Positions 23,158 through 38,044 of a DNA stretch of 64,000 nucleotides are shown in pieces; the stretch's first letter is position 1; each line of letters opens with the position of its first letter. Made by a program: the position numbers and the translations under genes. The DNA comes from Macrostomum hystrix (taxonomy: Eukaryota; Platyhelminthes; Macrostomidae), in NCBI GenBank assembly GCA_950097015.1, contig CATNEN010000024.1, positions 6,710,001-6,774,000 on the forward strand, in the 5' to 3' direction. A model generated the notes under the pieces. It was not told the origin of the DNA. It saw only the letters and a program-made list of their open reading frames with translations, and ran no database searches.

Positions 23158-24091
23158 ATGCAGATTAACAGTGAACCCTGTGCAGCTGTCACAGCCTCTC
23201 ACCGCCTGGCTCAGTCAGTTGATTGCAAAGCTGAACCCGTGGGTACAGAGAATAAAAGCCATCTATTGTGCTCATTGCCTGCTCATCTTGTGTCGGCAAC
23301 AGGCGCCGGCCTGCTAGAACAAGATGACGAGGCTGCTAATGAGCCTATTAGTTATGCTAGGCGACACGAGATTAACCTGATGTATCACCAGCTGAGGGAT
23401 CATAGTGAACAGCTGCGACTAACTGGCTGGAGACCCACGGGTGAGTGAGGCATTGGCTGGAGACCCACGGGTGAGTGAGGCATTAGCCGGAGACCCACGG
23501 GTGAGTGAGGCATTGGCTGGAGACCCACGGGTGAGTGAGGCATTGGCTGGAGACCCACGGGTGAGTGAGGCATTGGCTGGAGACCCACGGGTGAGTGAGG
23601 CATTGGCTGGAGACCCACGGGTGAGTGAGGCATTGGCTGGAGACCCACGGGTGAGTGAGGCATTGGCTGGAGACCCACGGGTGAGTGAGGCATTGGCTGG
23701 AGACCCACGGGTGAGTGAGGCATTAATTGGCTGGATGGATGAGTGAGTGAGGCTTATGCAAAAGTTTTTACCTTTGAGTCTACGAGTTTTACATGCATTC
23801 AATCCTTCAGTAGATTGCGAGTACTGCGAGAATAGAATCGCCGCGGATCTCGCACGCGAAGACTGCAGTCGGGAGGAAACTGCCGATGATGATGAAGCCG
23901 GTGGCTCGTGCTGCAGCAGCGCCAGGGGCAGCAGCAGCAGCTGCAGCAGTAGCAGTTCCGTCTGCGGCACCCGGTTCAAGCACAGGCGACGCACAGAACG
24001 TTGGAATCAGGAGTTCGACGAGGAGGTGCGAGAACTGCAGGGCTTTGTTGACCGATCCTATTATCCGACTAAGGTGTACAGGGTTAAATAG
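23158..24091 (+). CDS. Two-exon gene of unknown function (187 residues)
   Basis: Exons 23158-23440 and 23811-24091. The donor is CACGG/GTGAGT and the acceptor TCCTTCAG/TAGATT, with matching phase (G+TA makes Val). An in-frame TAG directly precedes the ATG region, so the start is well bounded. Exon 1 encodes a polar N-terminus and a helical-looking stretch (YARRHEINLMYHQLRDHSEQ). Exon 2 has a CEYC pair, an acidic patch (ADDDEAGG), a Ser/Cys-rich run, a basic KHRRRTERW motif and the C-terminal EFDEEVRELQGFVDRSYYP. No signal peptide or membrane segment is visible. I do not recognise the family. The join is supported by frame, consensus splice sites and continuous composition, but homology is untested. 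The intron is almost wholly a donor-derived array. Confidence 0.6.
23425..23727. repeat. 30-bp array of duplicated exon end plus splice donor
   Basis: About ten copies of a 30-bp unit that joins GGCTGGAGACCCACGG, the last bases of exon 1, to GTGAGTGAGG, the first bases of the intron. The copies are perfect except for one variant (TTAGCCGG, about 23483-23490). Every unit therefore carries an intact-looking 5' splice site. Confidence 0.95.
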
Positions 24092-24189
24092 CGAACAATT
24101 GTTTTTCTACTTTTGTATCCAATAAGTAAATGCAAAGTAATGGGGAAGCACACGGGATTTAGACTTTGTGGGTCGTGACGCTGTTTTCT

Positions 24190-24560
24190 ATTTGCCAGTT
24201 AGAGTGAGGAAAACAAGCGAAGTGAGGTGGATATCCCCGGCTATGTTGGTTGACCAATGAGAGTTTGGAAAACAAGCGGAGTGAGGTGGATGTCCCCGGC
24301 TATGTTGGTTAACCAATGAGAGTTTGGAAAACAAGCGGAGTGAGGTGGATGTCCCCGGCTATGTTGGTTAACCAATGAGAGTTTGGAAAACAAGCGGAGT
24401 GAGGTGGATGTCCCCGGCTATGTTGGTTGACCAATGAGAGTTTGGAAAACAAGCGGAGTGAGGTGGATGTCCCCGGCTATGTTGGTTGACCAATGAGAGT
24501 TTGGAAAACAAGCAGAGTGAGGTGGATGTCCCCGGCTATGTTGGTTGACCAAGGAAAGGT
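24190..24560. repeat. 59-bp minisatellite
   Basis: About six copies of a 59-bp unit containing CCAATGAGAGTTTGGAAAAC, GGAGTGAGGTGG and CCCCGGCTATGTTGGTT, with a more divergent first copy. It lies about 100 bp beyond the stop of the upstream gene. Confidence 0.93.
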
Positions 24561-25344
24561 GTAAGGAAAGTGAGTGAGGAAAGGTGTAAATTCCTTTCAG
24601 AGAAGACAATATTATTTTATCGATAAAAAAACTGGACAAGCGCCTTTTGTATACTTTGTTAATTTCTGTTTCGCGCTTAAACTAAGATCTAAAGATTTCA
24701 GACTGAACGCTTTATTCTTTACAAACCGAAATCTATATGGGAGCCGCACGTACGCTCGTATATACAACGAGTAATAAAAACTATTCAGTACAGTAACGTT
24801 ATTAACATCATGCATCTATTTGTGCCTACTATTGAAAATGTTTTTTGTAAATATCTTAAAATTTTATTTTGCGCAAAATGTAACCCCGACTCAATTTCAT
24901 TGACTAAATCCGAGCCGTTTAGCCATACAGATCCCCAGTGTACATTCAACCAACTTAGCTGATTAATGGAAATGAAGCTATATAAGTAATGCAGACTGGG
25001 TCCATGCTTGTCACTGAACCGATATGCAAGACTAGAAAGTTGCCGAGAATTCTAACCACCGTCATAAATTAGCCAGCTCCTGTCTAAAGCGAAGATGTTT
25101 TGTCTGGTTTCAACCGGCACCGCCCACTCAAGCACAGCTGCCTGGTGTCGCATTCTACAACAGCATGGCATTCAAATGCTTATCTGGATATGGCAGCCTA
25201 CTAAGCTTAAGCCTGCATGTTGGACTTTCCCAAATTGGACAGGACAGCAAATCTTGGCTGATGTCACTTGGCTAAGCCAGAGGGCAGCAAAGTAAGTATA
25301 ACAAAGTAAGTCAGCACCTTCACAATATCAGCATACCAGAATAT
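24561..25344. other. Intergenic sequence, no gene recognised
   Basis: AT-rich unique sequence. Short open frames near 24574-24774 and 25095-25295 lack homology I can recognise and lack a splice context. Confidence 0.5.
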
Positions 25345-25615
25345 CACCACGAGCTTGCAGCCAAGTGGTTAGACCTTTGCACTTCTGACTGAAAGGTCGG
25401 GTGTTCGAATCCTAGTCCAGCGGATACCCTTAAACGATACACTTGATTCAGTTTTCCCAGGTGTAAGATGGGTACCAGCATAATAATAACAAAAATTGCA
25501 GGACTGTGCACATCATTCGGTGACAGTAGACCCAAATATGTGCATGTGTGAGCACAAACCACAGACACAACCTCACACAGGCGAGTACATCTGCACTGAC
25601 TTTCTCATTGTCAGG
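25345..25615 (+). mobile_element. tRNA-derived SINE, plus orientation
   Basis: The head has an A-box-like CAGCCAAGTGGTTAGACC and B-box GTGTTCGAATCC. A core with TTCAGTTTTCCCAGGTG and GATGGGTACCAGC follows. The 3' part has AATAATAACAAAAATTGCAGG and CAGTAGACCCA, matching the fragment at 11209. Boundaries are approximate and no clear target duplication is seen. Confidence 0.7.
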
Positions 25616-25768
25616 CAGTTCACACTCTCACTGTGCCTTGGAGGTTGGCCCTCAAGGGCGTAAATTGCACTACAGCTGTCTTGGCTATTCAAGCGAATGT
25701 GGCCTCGCCGCTGAATCGAGCTCAGGGACCTTGGTGCGAGAGGCAAACGCGTTAGACCGCTGACTGTT
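25616..25768 (-). mobile_element. tRNA-derived SINE head, minus orientation
   Basis: Read on the minus strand, AGCGGTCTAACGCGTTTGCC and CTGAGCTCGATTC form A- and B-box-like elements of a class II (Leu/Ser-like) tRNA-derived head. It is followed by sequence running toward the neighbouring plus-strand SINE. The two make an inverted pair. Confidence 0.55.
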
Positions 25769-26506
25769 ATAACTTCTAGCGTTTACCTGAGCTCTAAGGC
25801 GCCAATGTTTTCTTATAAGCATAACTATAAAGGCAGAATTGGTTTAACAGCTTACTATAAGTAGTCTGCAAAGAAACGCAGTTAAAAAAACAATAAATAA
25901 CACAAAAGACTTCAGTTTAATTTCCCAGCGATAACTGACCGCCGTTCATGTGGCAGCAATTCAAGCAATCCATTGTGACTGCCGAAGCTGCAGCCGAAGC
26001 TGAATTAACAAGCGATGCCCACTGTATGTCGCAGTTCAGTTATTATTATGTACCATAATTCAATATAAAAAGGTTAGCATCGATCTAATTATAAAGGCCG
26101 AGACTGTGAGAGAGTGTGCAATATGCTACTAAAAGGCATATATAATATATATCAATGAATATTATTATTTCTGAAGGAAACCGAAAATAAACTATTGCAA
26201 TCGAACAGGAAAAAACTTTATTTTGGCATCGATTTGATTTCTTAATCATAGCCTGATAACGCAGGAGAAAACAAAGTAATAAAATGCAACAAATGCTGAT
26301 AGAATGGAGACATAACATAAAGCCTCGATTGATACAGACAGGCAATCTGTTTCAGTTAGCAGACAAATTTGCTAAATTTAGTTTGCAAACAATTAAACAC
26401 AAACAAGCTGAGGCGAGGCTGAAAAAAATTAAAACAGCCAAGACAGCTCGCGCTTCTTAATAACTGACAGATTGAAGCTGCGTTGAGGATAGAGTAACAA
26501 TATAAT

Positions 26507-26544
<38 letters not shown>

Positions 26545-26619
26545 AAACAACAACAACTGAAACTTAAGCAGCGGTGGCAGCGGCACAAGCAACTGCATCA
26601 GCAACTGCGGCAGCTAAGC
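25769..26619. other. AT-rich spacer with a (CAG)n run
   Basis: Unique AT-rich sequence with a pure AGC/CAG triplet run at about 26510-26538. The surrounding frame is short and shows no conserved protein, so the run is not credible polyglutamine coding sequence. Confidence 0.5.
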
Positions 26620-27022
26620 AGTAGCTAAATCGACAGCATCAGCTAAATCGACAGCATCAGCTAAATCGACAGCATCAGCTAAATCGACAGCATCAGCTAA
26701 ATCGACAGCATCAGCTAAATCGACAGCATCAGCTAAATCGACAGCATCAGCTGAATCGACAGCATCAGCTAAATCGACAGCATCAGCTAAATCGACAGCA
26801 TCAGCTAAATCGACAGCATCAGCTGAATCGACAGCATCAGCTAAAGCAACAGCATCAGCTAAATCGACAGCATCAGCTAAATTGACAGCATCAGCTAAAT
26901 CGACAGCATCAGCTAAATCGACAGCATCAGCTAGCTAAATCGACAGCATCAGCTGAATCGACAGCATCAGCTAAATTGACAGCATCAGCTAAATCGACAG
27001 CATCAGCTAAAGCAACAGCAGC
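26620..27022. repeat. 18-bp minisatellite
   Basis: About 22 copies of AGCTAAATCGACAGCATC with occasional AGCTGAATC, AATTGAC and AAAGCAACAG variants. Although the period is a multiple of three, frames contain a stop (TAA) or no supporting context. Confidence 0.95.
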
Positions 27023-27861
27023 AGCAGTTGTCATAGTAACCAATTGACACTGATGTCCTTGTCAGCCCAAAAAAGTTCAAAAAATAAAACACAAGAAGAA
27101 CAGCTAAAGAAAGCATGACAGATAGCATGGGTTTTAGACAAACCAACTCAAAGCAGTGTTAATAACGGACTGAAATAAATCATGCCACCAAACATAAAAC
27201 GCTAAAAAAGTAACGCATTTTTCATGGGACCTTTTTGTGCAAAGTTTCATTTTGATTTTTTTTCTGCAAACTTCATAGGTTGCATTTTTGCTGCTAAATT
27301 GCTAAATTGCTAAAACGAAAGAGAAACGGAAATACAAAAATCAAACTAAATGACAAAATGATATTCGATATACAACAAATGAACAAATGAAAGATATGTT
27401 TGTACAATACAAATATTTTGTCTATTTTCATTTATAAATAATTTTTTTCTTGAAGACCAAATCTGTCAAATTATTTTTCTAGCATTTAGGTGTCGAAAAA
27501 ACATTTACAAGAAAAAAAACTGGTGCAATATAGAACGCAATAAACGATTGCGCACCTGTTTAAATGATAAAGGCTATGTACAATGCGGCATAGCAACAAA
27601 AGTACACTAGCATCAGGCAGCGCAAAGCGAGCGTACAACGGAAGAAAATATTTTTTTGTTAATCATTTAAGATATTTCTGCTTAATCGCATTGTGTTTAA
27701 TAACACTAATACAAGACTAAGGTCAAAGTGGAGGCAGTTTCATCTGAACAGGTTTTTAAATAGACTCGGCCGAGCTGGAAAAATGGCAGATTGGGGATAT
27801 TTTGATATTTTCTTGGAACTGCTGAGAATTAAAAATCACAATCCCAACACAATCTTATTAC
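27023..27861. other. AT-rich 3' flank of the TENT4-like gene
   Basis: No gene is recognised. No minus-strand AATAAA was found close to the TENT4 stop codon, so the 3' end of that transcript is unplaced. Confidence 0.45.
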
Positions 27862-30814
<2,953 letters not shown>

Positions 30815-33800
30815 CGCTGCTGAACTAGCAGGCTTTATTGCTAGTGCTCCCTAAGTCGATTATCAAATGTGTGTTCAATGTTTCCTTTTTATTTCTGCGA
30901 AGATTTTTATTATAATGCAGATGCTGCTCTCTGCGTGCTGCAAAGAAGTTTTTGATGTTTTTATTTTATGCTGTGACTGTTATATGTATATATATGCTCC
31001 TCAACCCCAGTCTGGGGTTTGTGCAAACTCATGCCTTCTTCGCACTTCTCTAGACCCCTTTTCATACATAAATATATGCCCAATGCAGCACACAATTTTC
31101 GCTGCCATTCCATCTCTTAAACATTTATGCCTTCCACCTTAAGGTTATAAATTAAATTATTCTTTCTGCCATTGAGAAGCAACTGCAGGTATGCAAAAGC
31201 TGGATAAAAAAATTGACATTTTTTGCTCCTATACACAACTTTATTTTTTTCAAATGCAATGATGTCACTTTTTATGATTTACATAAAATCACTACCCTCT
31301 TAAATAATTATTGTACATAATTTGTTTTAAGTTATAGGTTCCAAATATATATTTATTATAATGTGCACTCTGTGGAATCAAGTGAAGTTTTGAAAACAAA
31401 ATAGTTACAGTTTACAAAACAATTTTGTAAAAATACTATTTGTAAACTTCTTAGTAGGCCCATTGTTTTAATTGTATGATTTAATACATTTGCAACCTCA
31501 AGAATTCCAGCCAGTTAAGTTTGATAGGATTAAATACACTTTTCATCACATGGAAGAATTTATCTTGTAAAAAGGCAAGGGTTTTCCTGACTGTGAAATT
31601 ATCCGAAAGCTGCTTTAAGGTTTAGGAAAGGTGCAATTTGATTATTGAAATAATATGACTGTGAAGTTACATGTAGCTCAGAATTGCACAGACTGGGAAT
31701 TGATTTGAGATATGGTTGAACAGAGCTAATCATAGCATATTGACAAAACATTCCAGCTTTGGGCAAATTGACACCTTAGAGGGAAGTCTGCTAAAAGGGG
31801 CTAGAGAACAGTTTAACATATTTTGGGAAGTTAGCAAACTTTCTTGATTGTGAAAGCAACTTAGTTTTCTTTTATCTGCAACTTTGCTTTCTCTCATTCA
31901 TGACTTTTTTCTCTAGTCTACAACTTCACTTTCACTCAAAAGAGAAGAAAGACAAAGGAAGAGAAGAAAAGAAGAAAAACAGAGAGTAGAACAGAAAGAG
32001 AAGAAAATCAGATTGGAATAGAAGAGAAAAAACTGAGATGGGGGTATGAAAAATAGACTAAAGAAATTTTGTAACAATTCAGTTGTATAGTTAAACTCAT
32101 AAAACAAACAAAGTTGCAGAAAAGAGAATACTAAATCAGTCAGTATTACCTTTCTTTGAGCAGCATAGATTATTTACCCTTAATTGCAACTTAGATTTCC
32201 TTAAGTATGACTTAGTTTGTTTCTTTGCTTTATTTACAACTTAAAACAATTTTCTTTGGTCTAATTTTTAGATCCTTAGCCTTCTCTGTTTTATTATTTT
32301 CTTCTTTCTTCTTTTTCTCAGTTTTCCACTCCTTCTTTGTGTTTTTTTCTTCAAAATAGTAAAATTTACAGTGGGCAAACTCTTTTTTTCACATTTGCAT
32401 TAAATAATTCTTATTAGTTATCTTTTTATTTTCTTACAAATTTGTAAAATACATAAAAAACTTAAATATAGTTTTCTATTTCTAATGGGATTGTGGTACT
32501 CAATTGGTCTATATTCTACATAGGCCTATGTGTGATATGCCAACTGCACCAAGGCAAAAATGTTATTAGTAAATCAAATAAAAATAGCATAGTAAATCAT
32601 ATTAAATAATTATATAATGTTTACTAAAAACTAGATAGCTAAAACTAATTTAAGTCTATAGGCCCTAAATGATACAACATTTGACAGCAATCCTCTAGTT
32701 TCACACCTTAAATTATTTTATAAAAGATAATGACTTTCTTAGCTACCACAAGTAAATACTTGAAGTCTTGAACTGGCATAAGTCTTTTAAATAACATATC
32801 AATGTATGGCTTGTCTTTGGTCTAAACCAAAACAAAAGATAGAAGATAAGGTGCAGGTGTGACTAAGGGAAAAAAGCAATTTTGCACTTTTAGCTTGACT
32901 TGCCTGGTTACCTTAGGCAAAAATATTCTCTATGTGGCATACTACTATGACATCTGATTGGCTTGTTGGTTGTTGGCCATTTCTTATTACTTACTTTTAA
33001 TTAAAAGTTTTTATAGGCCCTAAAGAAGAAAATTAAACTGCAGTTGTACAATCAATTTGAATTGAATGTGCAAAACTATAGGATTGTACAACATTGTTCC
33101 TATAGATATACAAAGTATGTTTCAAATGCTATCTTAGCAAAATATTGTAATTTAATTTTAATTTCATAAATTCAATATGGCATATAGCATGATGCACTAA
33201 GCTGAGTACTAGGTGTGTCAGCTGTCCACAATGAGTGCCTAAAACACGATCCATAGGCCTAGTCAGGAAAATGGCAGTTTGGTTGAAACTTCTGGAGCAC
33301 AGCACACTGGCCCTTTTTGGCACACATTGGTGCATCTACACCAATGCCCACACAACACAGGCACATAACACAAGCTAGCGCAAAACGTATACACACTCTA
33401 AAATAGTTGCATCAGTTATTGCGCCTTGGATTACTTGGAATTGGAACACTTGTAAACTAAAAAAATACTTGTAAAGAACAAAAAAACTATAGCCTTACTT
33501 TAACGTGCAGTCAAAAATTAATTTAGTTGTGCGTCTTCTAATGAAATAAAGACATCATTTAGTTATTAAGGCCAATATAACCATAGTTTTTTATACGCGT
33601 ACTGCTAAAGTCGTCATGTGATTTGGATATCAAAGATTAAGTAATAATGTCATTAATTCTTCGACGGAGCTTTAAATGTGAAATACAGCACGTTAAACTT
33701 TCGTAATCGAATTACAATAACATCGTTATCAACGAGTGCACATGTGCACATCTCTAATTTAGTAACATTCACGCATTACAACTTCTTAGTTGCTCCAGTT

Positions 33801-34411
33801 AAATAAAATGCTTAGATTAATTATCACCTGCTTCTGGGATTCCTTTACACTTTTTGCGAATTGTGACCTCAATTGTGATTTCATTTTATTTTCAAATTTT
33901 AGAGTATAGTTTTTAATATAATTAACCACAGAAAGCCTTGCTGCTAAATAGCAAGGCTTCATCTTTAGCTCAGTTTCTTTTGATTTTCAAGTTTGCGCGT
34001 GCGCGTTCGCTCGGGGACAATTTTGGCCATAGAAGTCTGAATTGAATTTCTTCTTTTTCAATAGAAAGGGACTTTGTTTGAACTGAATTTCCGCAAGCGC
34101 TGATATTTCTTAAAGTGTTTGAATTGAAGTTCTGTTTGTTTCTTTTGAACAAGACTTTTTTCAAAATAGGAGGTAAAATTGTGTAAGTGTAGCGCACAAT
34201 TAAAATTCAGTGCAGCAATAAAAAATAGCTCTTTGAGAACTTCTCTTTCTGAAAAACTGCAGCTCGACAGTTACGAGTATATCAGCTGAGAAACACGTAC
34301 GTTTTCTGCTTTTGTAAATAAAGAGTCTGCGTTGAGTATGACTGCAGCTATATACTTACAAGCAGCAACAATGGAGAGATAGAGTAACTATCAGCCCGTA
34401 TGGTTTGTTTC
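30815..34411. other. AT-rich intergenic region, 3.6 kb
   Basis: Between the TENT4 start and the 3' end of the next minus-strand gene. No frame with recognisable homology, no array and no transposon ends are seen. A purine-rich patch lies at about 31935-32040. The part next to 30815 should contain the TENT4 promoter, but no element can be pinpointed. Confidence 0.5.
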
Positions 34412-34417
34412 TTTATT
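34412..34417 (-). terminator. Candidate poly(A) signal of the 34487-35613 transcript
   Basis: AATAAA on the minus strand, about 70 bp after the stop codon at 34487-34489. Confidence 0.6.
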
Positions 34418-34486
34418 TGAACACAATGTTGAACAAGGAAAAAAGAAAAGGCGAGCAAAATTTGCTGCGATTGTTTCGCGTCGCGC

Positions 34487-35613
34487 TTATTTCTGCTTGG
34501 CTTTGTTGGTCTTCCGACCCGCTTGACCCTGCACTCCGATGGCTTTCTGCCAGCGGCTTCCAGTAGAACGACGCATGGTTTTAACTTTTCGACGACGTTG
34601 ACGAAGGCTCGGTGCTGCTGGTGCGGCCCCGGACGAAGCCGCTGCGGCGCGGGCTCGGTCAGCCAGCCGACGGTGAGTCTGCGAGTCAACCAGAGCTCCG
34701 GTGAATGACCGGCCGCGCCAAGACACCGTCACGACTAGGGGGCAGCCGCTGACGCCGGCACCGATTTGGAGCGAGTCAAGCAGAAGTACACCTTCCAGAC
34801 GGACCAGATGGCTGGCCGGTGCTTCTGGCCAGGCGGCTTCAGCCTCTTGAAGCTGAGCCAACTGCTGGCGAGTGCCGATGAAGCTGGGGTGTAGCTGGGC
34901 ACAAACTTGCCGCGGCCTCTGTTCCTGGTGCTGCTGTAACAGTTTGGGAGTGATTTGGAGTGGTGAGCGATTTTTGTAAGCCTTTTAAGAAAGCTGATTA
35001 AAGGCAGAAAGAAGAGAAGGCAGATAGGTGAAGACATAGAGAAGAGAAGCCATAGAGAGGAGAAGGCAGATAGGAGAAGCAGAAAGGAGAAGCCATAGAG
35101 AGGAGAAGGCAGATAGGCGAAGACATAGAGAAGAGAAGCCATAGAGAGAAGAAGGCAGATAGGAGAAGCCATAGAGAGCAGAAGGCAGATACGCGAAGGC
35201 AGATAGGAGAAGCCATAGAGAGGAGAAGCCATAGAGAGGAGAAGCCATAGAGAGGAGAAGCCATAGAGAGGAGAAGCCATAGAGAGGAGAAGGCAGGGAG
35301 GAGAAGGCAGTGAGTAGGTAGAGAGCAAATAGAGGGCTAGTAGCGGAGATCCGGCACTTTCTAAGACTCGCCTGTGCCTGTCTGGGAAGTCGGGCTACTT
35401 GGCGCCGCCAGTTATCGCCGCCTCCTCCGTCGCGTACGTGCCTCCAGCTGGTCTCGGCGGAGGCGACTGCAGAGCTGTCGCCAGCTGGCTGATTAAATTT
35501 GGCAGCATTGAAATCTTCTAGCTGCGATCTCTTGATGCGAATTTTGAGCGACATGCTCGGACTGTCAGCAGTAGCTTTACTGGTGCGTTGCTCCTTATCA
35601 CTAGCTGATGAAA
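34487..35613 (-). CDS. Second, diverged ZNF608/609-type domain: last exons of the ZNF609-like gene or a tandem paralogue
   Basis: Predicted exons (minus): 35399-35613 (donor uncertain, CAA/GTAGCC) and 34487-34981. The first opens after a strong acceptor (CTTTAATCCTTCCTAG) in exactly the phase left by the exon ending at 48179, so it can continue that gene. Alternatively the ATG at 35554 starts a separate gene. It encodes SLKIRIKRSQLEDF, then KNRSPLQITPKLLQQ, FIGTRQQLAQLQ and finally RLEGVLLLDS followed by LVVTVSWRGRSFTGALVDS, ending in a basic tail (RQRRRKVKTMRR, GRKTNKAKQK). The last block parallels [12 protein letters not shown] plus [19 protein letters not shown] of the upstream exons, and SLKIRIKRS parallels ALKMKIKRK of their first exon. 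ECLGPCDPG and the zinc finger are not repeated. Function is unknown; a nuclear role is inferred from the similarity and basic tail. Confidence 0.65.
34995..35330. repeat. 16-bp-based minisatellite in the intron between the two 3' exons
   Basis: Repeats of AGAGGAGAAGCCATAG mixed with AGGCAGATAGG units in a block pattern. On the gene strand it begins within about 70 bp of the predicted donor. Confidence 0.9.
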
Positions 35614-37190
35614 CTAGGAAGGATTAAAGGAAGAGAAGAGGAAAAGATTTGCACGAGCTTCAATGCTTTGACAAACTGATTAATGCGGAAAGCAGAAAAG
35701 GAAGAGAGGGAAAGAGATTGGAGACAGCCGGTGGGGGCCCGTGCCTGCATGACTCACCCAGGATTTATTCAGCACGTGCTGTCTGGAGCATATTTGAGCA
35801 CAGGAGGCTTGACCCGAATAATAGACAGAGCGCGGCTTCCCCAGTCCATGGACTGAATAGTTGTGCGCAGCCATGCAGAGAGGAGAAATTGCCCCACTGT
35901 GCCTATCGATGTATAGCATTACGCATTGTGTGCTTAGTACAACTAGGAATCTTGAAATTTAAAATTAGGAAACCTTTCTAAAGATCGAACAGTTTTTACT
36001 TCCATTCAAGCAAATTTTCTACAACTGCAAACTTCAATCGCATATTGCTAAATTACAGTAGAAAACCGCGGGGGTATTTTTAATATCTTTATCTTTGACA
36101 AGAATCGCTGAATGTCTCGACGATGCTGACTTCGGACAGCTTGGAAAGTTAGTTCGTCGCAAAGGGCGGAAAATTTAGATCCATACGGTGGACTTGCACG
36201 AAAATCGGTCCTTCGGTTTGGGAGCGTTTCGGATCGCGAAGCAGGCAGTGGGAATTTGAAATAGCCCGTTGTCTTTCTGCTGCTAAACGGTCTACTAATA
36301 AGTAGAGTGTTGGAAATAAATTGTACTTTTTTGTCTTGCAACTATAAGCGTTCAAGACTGGAAATTAAAATTCGTAGAACCAAATCAGTTTATTTTCATT
36401 TGCTTTGCTCACATTTTTTTCGCGCGAATTTGAATTTCTTTAATCGACGAACGAAAACATTTTTTGGAATAAATTATTAATGGAATCCAGCTAGAAAAAT
36501 GCAGAATGTGTGCGTGCGTGTGTATGATTTATAATGAGATGGACACGCAAATTGCCCAATACTGTCGTCTATTTTTTTGCCTTCGGGCTACAAAACCGAT
36601 TTTCCGTTTTCGGAAAACCGACATTTTCCGATTATTTTTACCAAAGCCCTCTCGATTGCGTAATAGTCACCAGCGACGAGCTGATGGACTGATGGAAAGA
36701 AAAGATGGACGGGGGATATTTTTAATTTCTGATCAGCCAATCCTTCACTGTTCCAGTCAAATATTCTTTCCCAGCAATATAGGCCCCACTCTGCAGGTCT
36801 GGGCCACCTTGTCACTCGGCTTGACCCCACGATCGCGTTTGGCTGGGATTTAGTAGGAGTGCAATTTCTTCCCACAGCATCACCAACCCCCCCCAACCTA
36901 CCCGAAGAACGCGAGCCGCCCGGCATGCAAATGAGCCGAGGCCTGGCCCGGGATTAGTAAATTAGGGATCACGATAGAAGTGAGCAGGGGAAAAAGTTGG
37001 CGAGTTTGAGATGGGAAACGAACTGCGGTTGGGACTTGAATAAGCCGGAGTGGAAAGATCAGGGAGAACAATAATTCGCTGCAGGGACCTGCAACCATGC
37101 GACCTGCGGCTTTGGGAGCAGGAAAGATTGTTCTCAAAGTGAAGACTTTTTAATACCGATACACTTCACAGTAAAGAAGGTGAATAATAC
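35614..37190. other. Intronic or intergenic unique sequence
   Basis: No conserved coding frame on either strand. If the ZNF609-like gene spans to 34487, this is part of its 12.6-kb intron. Confidence 0.5.
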
Positions 37191-37194
37191 AGTG

Positions 37195-37460
37195 GGGAAA
37201 ATACTGAGGGGAGAAATACTGAGGGGAGAAATACTGAGGGGAGAAATACGGGTTGAGAATTACTGGGGAGCGAAAACTGGTTAGACACACAACTATAGAG
37301 GGGAGAAATGCGAAGGCGAGAAATAGAGGGGGATAATTACTGGGGGGAGAAATACTGAGGGGAGAAATACTGAGGGGAGAAATACTGAGGGGAGAAATAC
37401 TGAGGGGAGAAATACTGAGGGGAGAAATACTGAGGGGAGAAACACTGAGGGGAGAAATAC
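37195..37460. repeat. 15-bp minisatellite
   Basis: About 15 copies of AAATACTGAGGGGAG, split by a degenerate middle (37247-37345). Confidence 0.93.
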
Positions 37461-38044
37461 TTTTTGCGAAAAAAATTCCCTTGAGAACAATCAAAAAAAG
37501 TTGTTGACTCTTTTCTGAAAATCTAAAGAAAAAAGGTTGTGCTGGACAAAATGACCAGAAATTGCGGTTTGCACTCGCATATTAACCAGTTGAATTCGCA
37601 CAGCAGCAGCAGCAATGGGCTGACAGACAGCCGTCCCCGCAAGTGTCGCTTTCTTAAGTTTCTCCGCTTTTCCACACTTGAGGGAGTCCCGACAAACCAG
37701 CCCCCAGGTCTCATCCCATGCAGGCAACAGTCTGAAGCACGGCGGAGGGAATAATCAATCTTAGTTACCGTTGCTTTCTCTGCTCCCACACGCAGCCCTG
37801 CCTATCGGATCCTCGAATGGGCCCGCTCCCTTTTCTTCTTCTTCTTCTTTTTCCACCCACCCCCACATTTCACTTTCTAGCCCCTCTCACTATTCCCAAT
37901 CTTTCTCCACGCAGGACCGGCTCTCATTAATAAGCATCGTCTCCAATATAGTGTCGCAACGCTTAGGCGACCGCCGCTGTCCTTTCTCATCCGACCAGCC
38001 TGCCACACACCGCCACCGCCACCGCCACCGCCATCCTAACCATC
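37461..38044. other. Unique spacer with a CCACCG run
   Basis: No gene recognised. A (CACCGC)n run lies at about 38010-38030. Confidence 0.5.

Noticed and set aside
23441-23746. A repeat protein (SEALAGDPRV units) across the donor array
   Set aside because: It is a translation of the intronic array in a frame different from exon 1; the real frame hits TGA in the first unit.
26510-26538. Polyglutamine-coding exon from the CAG run
   Set aside because: The surrounding frame is short, lacks splice sites and has no conserved residues.
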